This document shows positions 63,901 through 64,000 of a stretch of 64,000 nucleotides of DNA, one piece after another. A program made the position numbers and the translations under genes. A model generated the notes under the pieces. That model did not search any database and was not told where the DNA came from. It was given only the letters and a program-made list of their open reading frames with translations. This DNA comes from Roseibium aggregatum IAM 12614 (lineage in GTDB: Bacteria; Pseudomonadota; Alphaproteobacteria; Rhizobiales; Stappiaceae), in contig NZ_AAUW01000001.1 of assembly GCF_000168975.1 (NCBI RefSeq), positions 1-64,000 of the forward strand. The letters are read 5' to 3'. Positions within the stretch are counted from its first letter, which is position 1, and each line of letters opens with the position of its first letter.

Positions 63901-64000
63901 ACCGTGACCCGGACGCGGTGGTGGAAGTGACCTCGCAGAAGCAGGAAGGGTTTGAGCTTTATGTGAGTGATACGGCGGTGCGGGACCTGGGCAAGGTTCT
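57996..64000 (+). CDS. TpsA haemagglutinin-repeat exoprotein (FhaB/CdiA-like), 3' truncated by window
   Basis: The frame from ATG 57996 stays open to the right edge, giving about 2001 residues without a stop. It has a signal peptide (MIKSVLNGFFCTVFLVQTSL, cleavage after FA), then the TPS domain with NPNL (96-99) and NPNG (137-140), the export signals recognised by TpsB. A beta-helix of haemagglutinin repeats follows. The conserved segment LLTSDIVWYERAVVDGVEVI near residue 1130 and many repeats ending in AGRDV-LEA / KKSGFF (about 1330-1850) match FhaB/CdiA. An acidic Ala/Glu-rich stretch (LEAEADAAEAEGDTARAEAL) lies at about 1926-1945. Any toxin tip, VENN motif and immunity gene lie beyond the window. 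Confidence 0.93.
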   Translation, partial: MIKSVLNGFFCTVFLVQTSLPAFAGGLTPDGAAASGNRPEIIAAPNGVPVQNIVTPNAQGLSHNKFTDFNVGKNGLILNNSKGVGQSNLGGYIAGNPNLQGSGPATVILNEVTSSNRSLLQGATELHGGQADYILANPNGITCNGCGFINIPRATLTTGVPQVDTGTLKGFSVDRGTVTIGADGVAAESVDYFDIVSRAVEINGKIHAGENLGVFAGRNDYDYANRSVAAKAGSAADKPEFAIDSSALGGMYAGRIKLIGTESGVGVRAPESATAATGDFQITADGKLVLGGTVSARKTLRAQSVNGSVEVQQNASVYGQETLILKAGGDIKVAKEATLGAGNQVELEAAGVDFDEAQLLAGMAPGGTLAAGVGSIRVATTGLADFSAASHLQAGEAITFNVGALQQSGTVAADTYTVRASNDVVLGSASIASAIDVASSLGDVTVASGSVLYSGGDLALSAAGRLTVATAGEVNARDHVALTAPVIDISGGKVFAGVTSDGTAITDAGTLTLTASGSLNVAAGSRIQSGDLTRITAGTWNQLGALEVGSLALDLGGLSLSGSGATVAARDISGSITGTATLAAAAPGLTATNTLDLSVNDLTVAGLLRVNGNGQLTVGGTLSVTGKLEATGGLTVNGGTTSVASGAYIIANDAALFDGLDSFTNRGGVHAGNGLTIRSVNLDNHGGVLVAENGLTLEGRTAGTKAASIINRKGGIIEARSGTLTIRAESLKNITGVTFDTKTTAYANEVVAGAYPPDWLKGGFSKYWAAGGIGDWDQFWDTGGGPGGYVFVPHPEKISEILKAKNATAADWDQNWWKEYAPTSIPEFDPDNGTYDDWLMLAPDEDGAAGSGDVVTIFVTEDTFELVDPVARIAAQNGNMVLDVGTLENEYSEIVASGDMRIDGTSIVNGGKTLTRVITIHQSWSSYETRTLGFAPSHKFLDNGVQSKTLSAETIDAAPATIHAGGSLIGNLTGTLTNEAGEPSTPEKLQKSTQDTSIVQLNASSQAPAFDPASYKFNGQLFSRAPESSPFLYETRFAFVDIGAFFGSQYFLDTVGIPDIDKHIRSLGDAYFESQYVAEQVRRATGRRWLSADQTSDALQMKTLIDNAGAQAEALDLAFGVSLSEEQIALLTSDIVWYERAVVDGVEVIAPRLYLASTTDLNKTGAVIAGRNTTLEAAEIRNVRGTIKADETLVASAAGTLLNRSGTISGRDVTLSGETVSIETATRATGNGTTAIGAWAYERGTVTADDTLTIRSNNDTRITGADLASGGSLEIDAGRDLVVTAIELDSHFEASGQAGSNRYDVRESQTRVSGSTIQAADAADLKAGRNIAVEGSLIASDGTASLTAGENVTIGTAEESREDRSARNKSGFLTSSSRKRDSSSTTQVGSMVTALGDLEISAGAGDVVVKGSAVSSESDVALSAGRDVRLEAAQNTSEDSRVDKKSGFFAETGNMGVVAGYKSERHTSDTSSLTQVTSAVSGRNVSIDAGRDVVSEAASVAADEDLGITAGRDIVLDSVHDLYAHSESHKIDTFALSVGAFENISGPVKSLADAPRMATSGKGNLGYQALSAVSAGLKAVDALNQLNAIRQGGTIAGVRIGIGISREESSSSEVSAIARTATLSAGNDMSLEAGRDITAKGARIDAGNDIAMAAGRDVILESAQNHLAYEGESSSMSAGIGLTLGVGASGKNGAPGASLSLGLDVSGQQSSYSQSQTYHTNTDVTAGGNVSVETGRDLALKGARIEADSADLDIGRNLTIESRLDTAEGSNQSSGYSAGVSVGIGLGADGAGPTFGASASVNGAKGSNSSAWVNAPSGIVTDNALNADVGETTSITGGVIASRSGDLTLETERLETADIDLHRKGRQVSGSVGVSIGSNPEGKSKPGITVEGAYSNSETEGVARATIGEGEITVRDGDGDGLKAADLEAEADAAEAEGDTARAEALRTEADREAAEDTTATETQLANLNRDPDAVVEVTSQKQEGFELYVSDTAVRDLGKV

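Overview
The window looks like chromosomal DNA of an alphaproteobacterium, most likely from the Stappiaceae/Rhodobacterales-Hyphomicrobiales group (Roseibium/Labrenzia-like). The grounds are high GC, family content (BA14K-like, IalB-like, DUF2867, DUF2783, RskA-type anti-sigma factor, SitABCD with Mur-like boxes) and gene order. This placement is inference; no 16S gene or marker set is present. No CRISPR array, prophage or insertion sequence was seen. Coding density is high, and most genes sit in short, often translationally coupled operons.

Layout. 0.4-4.2 kb: a DUF2157/GDYXXLXY membrane pair, then an overlapping RsmC-like methyltransferase and RsuA-family pseudouridine synthase. 4.4-6.7 kb: DUF4394 protein, ECF sigma factor and RskA-type anti-sigma factor. 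6.8-13.4 kb: HdeD protein, MarR regulator, FabF, an XRE-cupin regulator coupled to a GNAT acetyltransferase behind repeated TTCTCA half-sites, a flavin oxidoreductase and a Uup-like ABC-F ATPase. 13.6-22.9 kb: a BA14K-like protein, a complete oligopeptide ABC transporter (binding protein, two permeases, fused double ATPase), a GntR/FCD regulator, an M19 dipeptidase and an L,D-transpeptidase. 23-33.5 kb: HlyIII protein, malonyl-CoA synthetase, LysR/EamA divergent pair, nitroreductase behind a perfect 18-bp palindrome, DUF2867, double cupin, solitary binding protein, HerA-like ATPase and small proteins.

33.6-45.7 kb is a catabolic block. Homogentisate 1,2-dioxygenase and fumarylacetoacetate hydrolase are followed by an AhpD-like protein, an unusual MBL-fold protein, a DinB-fold protein, an FAD aromatic hydroxylase and a small DUF2783 protein. 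Two chemoreceptor genes flank the block. The last pair resembles a two-component 3-hydroxyphenylacetate 6-hydroxylase (flavoprotein plus small coupling protein), which would feed homogentisate into HmgA. No GST-type maleylacetoacetate isomerase is present; the DinB-fold protein is a candidate replacement.

45.9-54.3 kb: a sitABCD-type Mn/Fe importer behind a perfect 21-bp inverted repeat that brackets the -35 element, then an RND efflux pump (adaptor and inner-membrane transporter, no outer-membrane channel). 54.5-55.1 kb: tRNA-Gln(UUG) on the minus strand and tRNA-Pro(CGG) on the plus strand. 55.1-64.0 kb: a gene-poor stretch, then an IalB-like protein, a TpsB outer-membrane transporter and the first ~2000 residues of a very large TpsA haemagglutinin/CdiA-type exoprotein that runs off the right edge. 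The IalB-TpsB-TpsA arrangement beside a tRNA gene and the MhaAB/DinB/MBL homogentisate block are the two most promising targets for undescribed biology.
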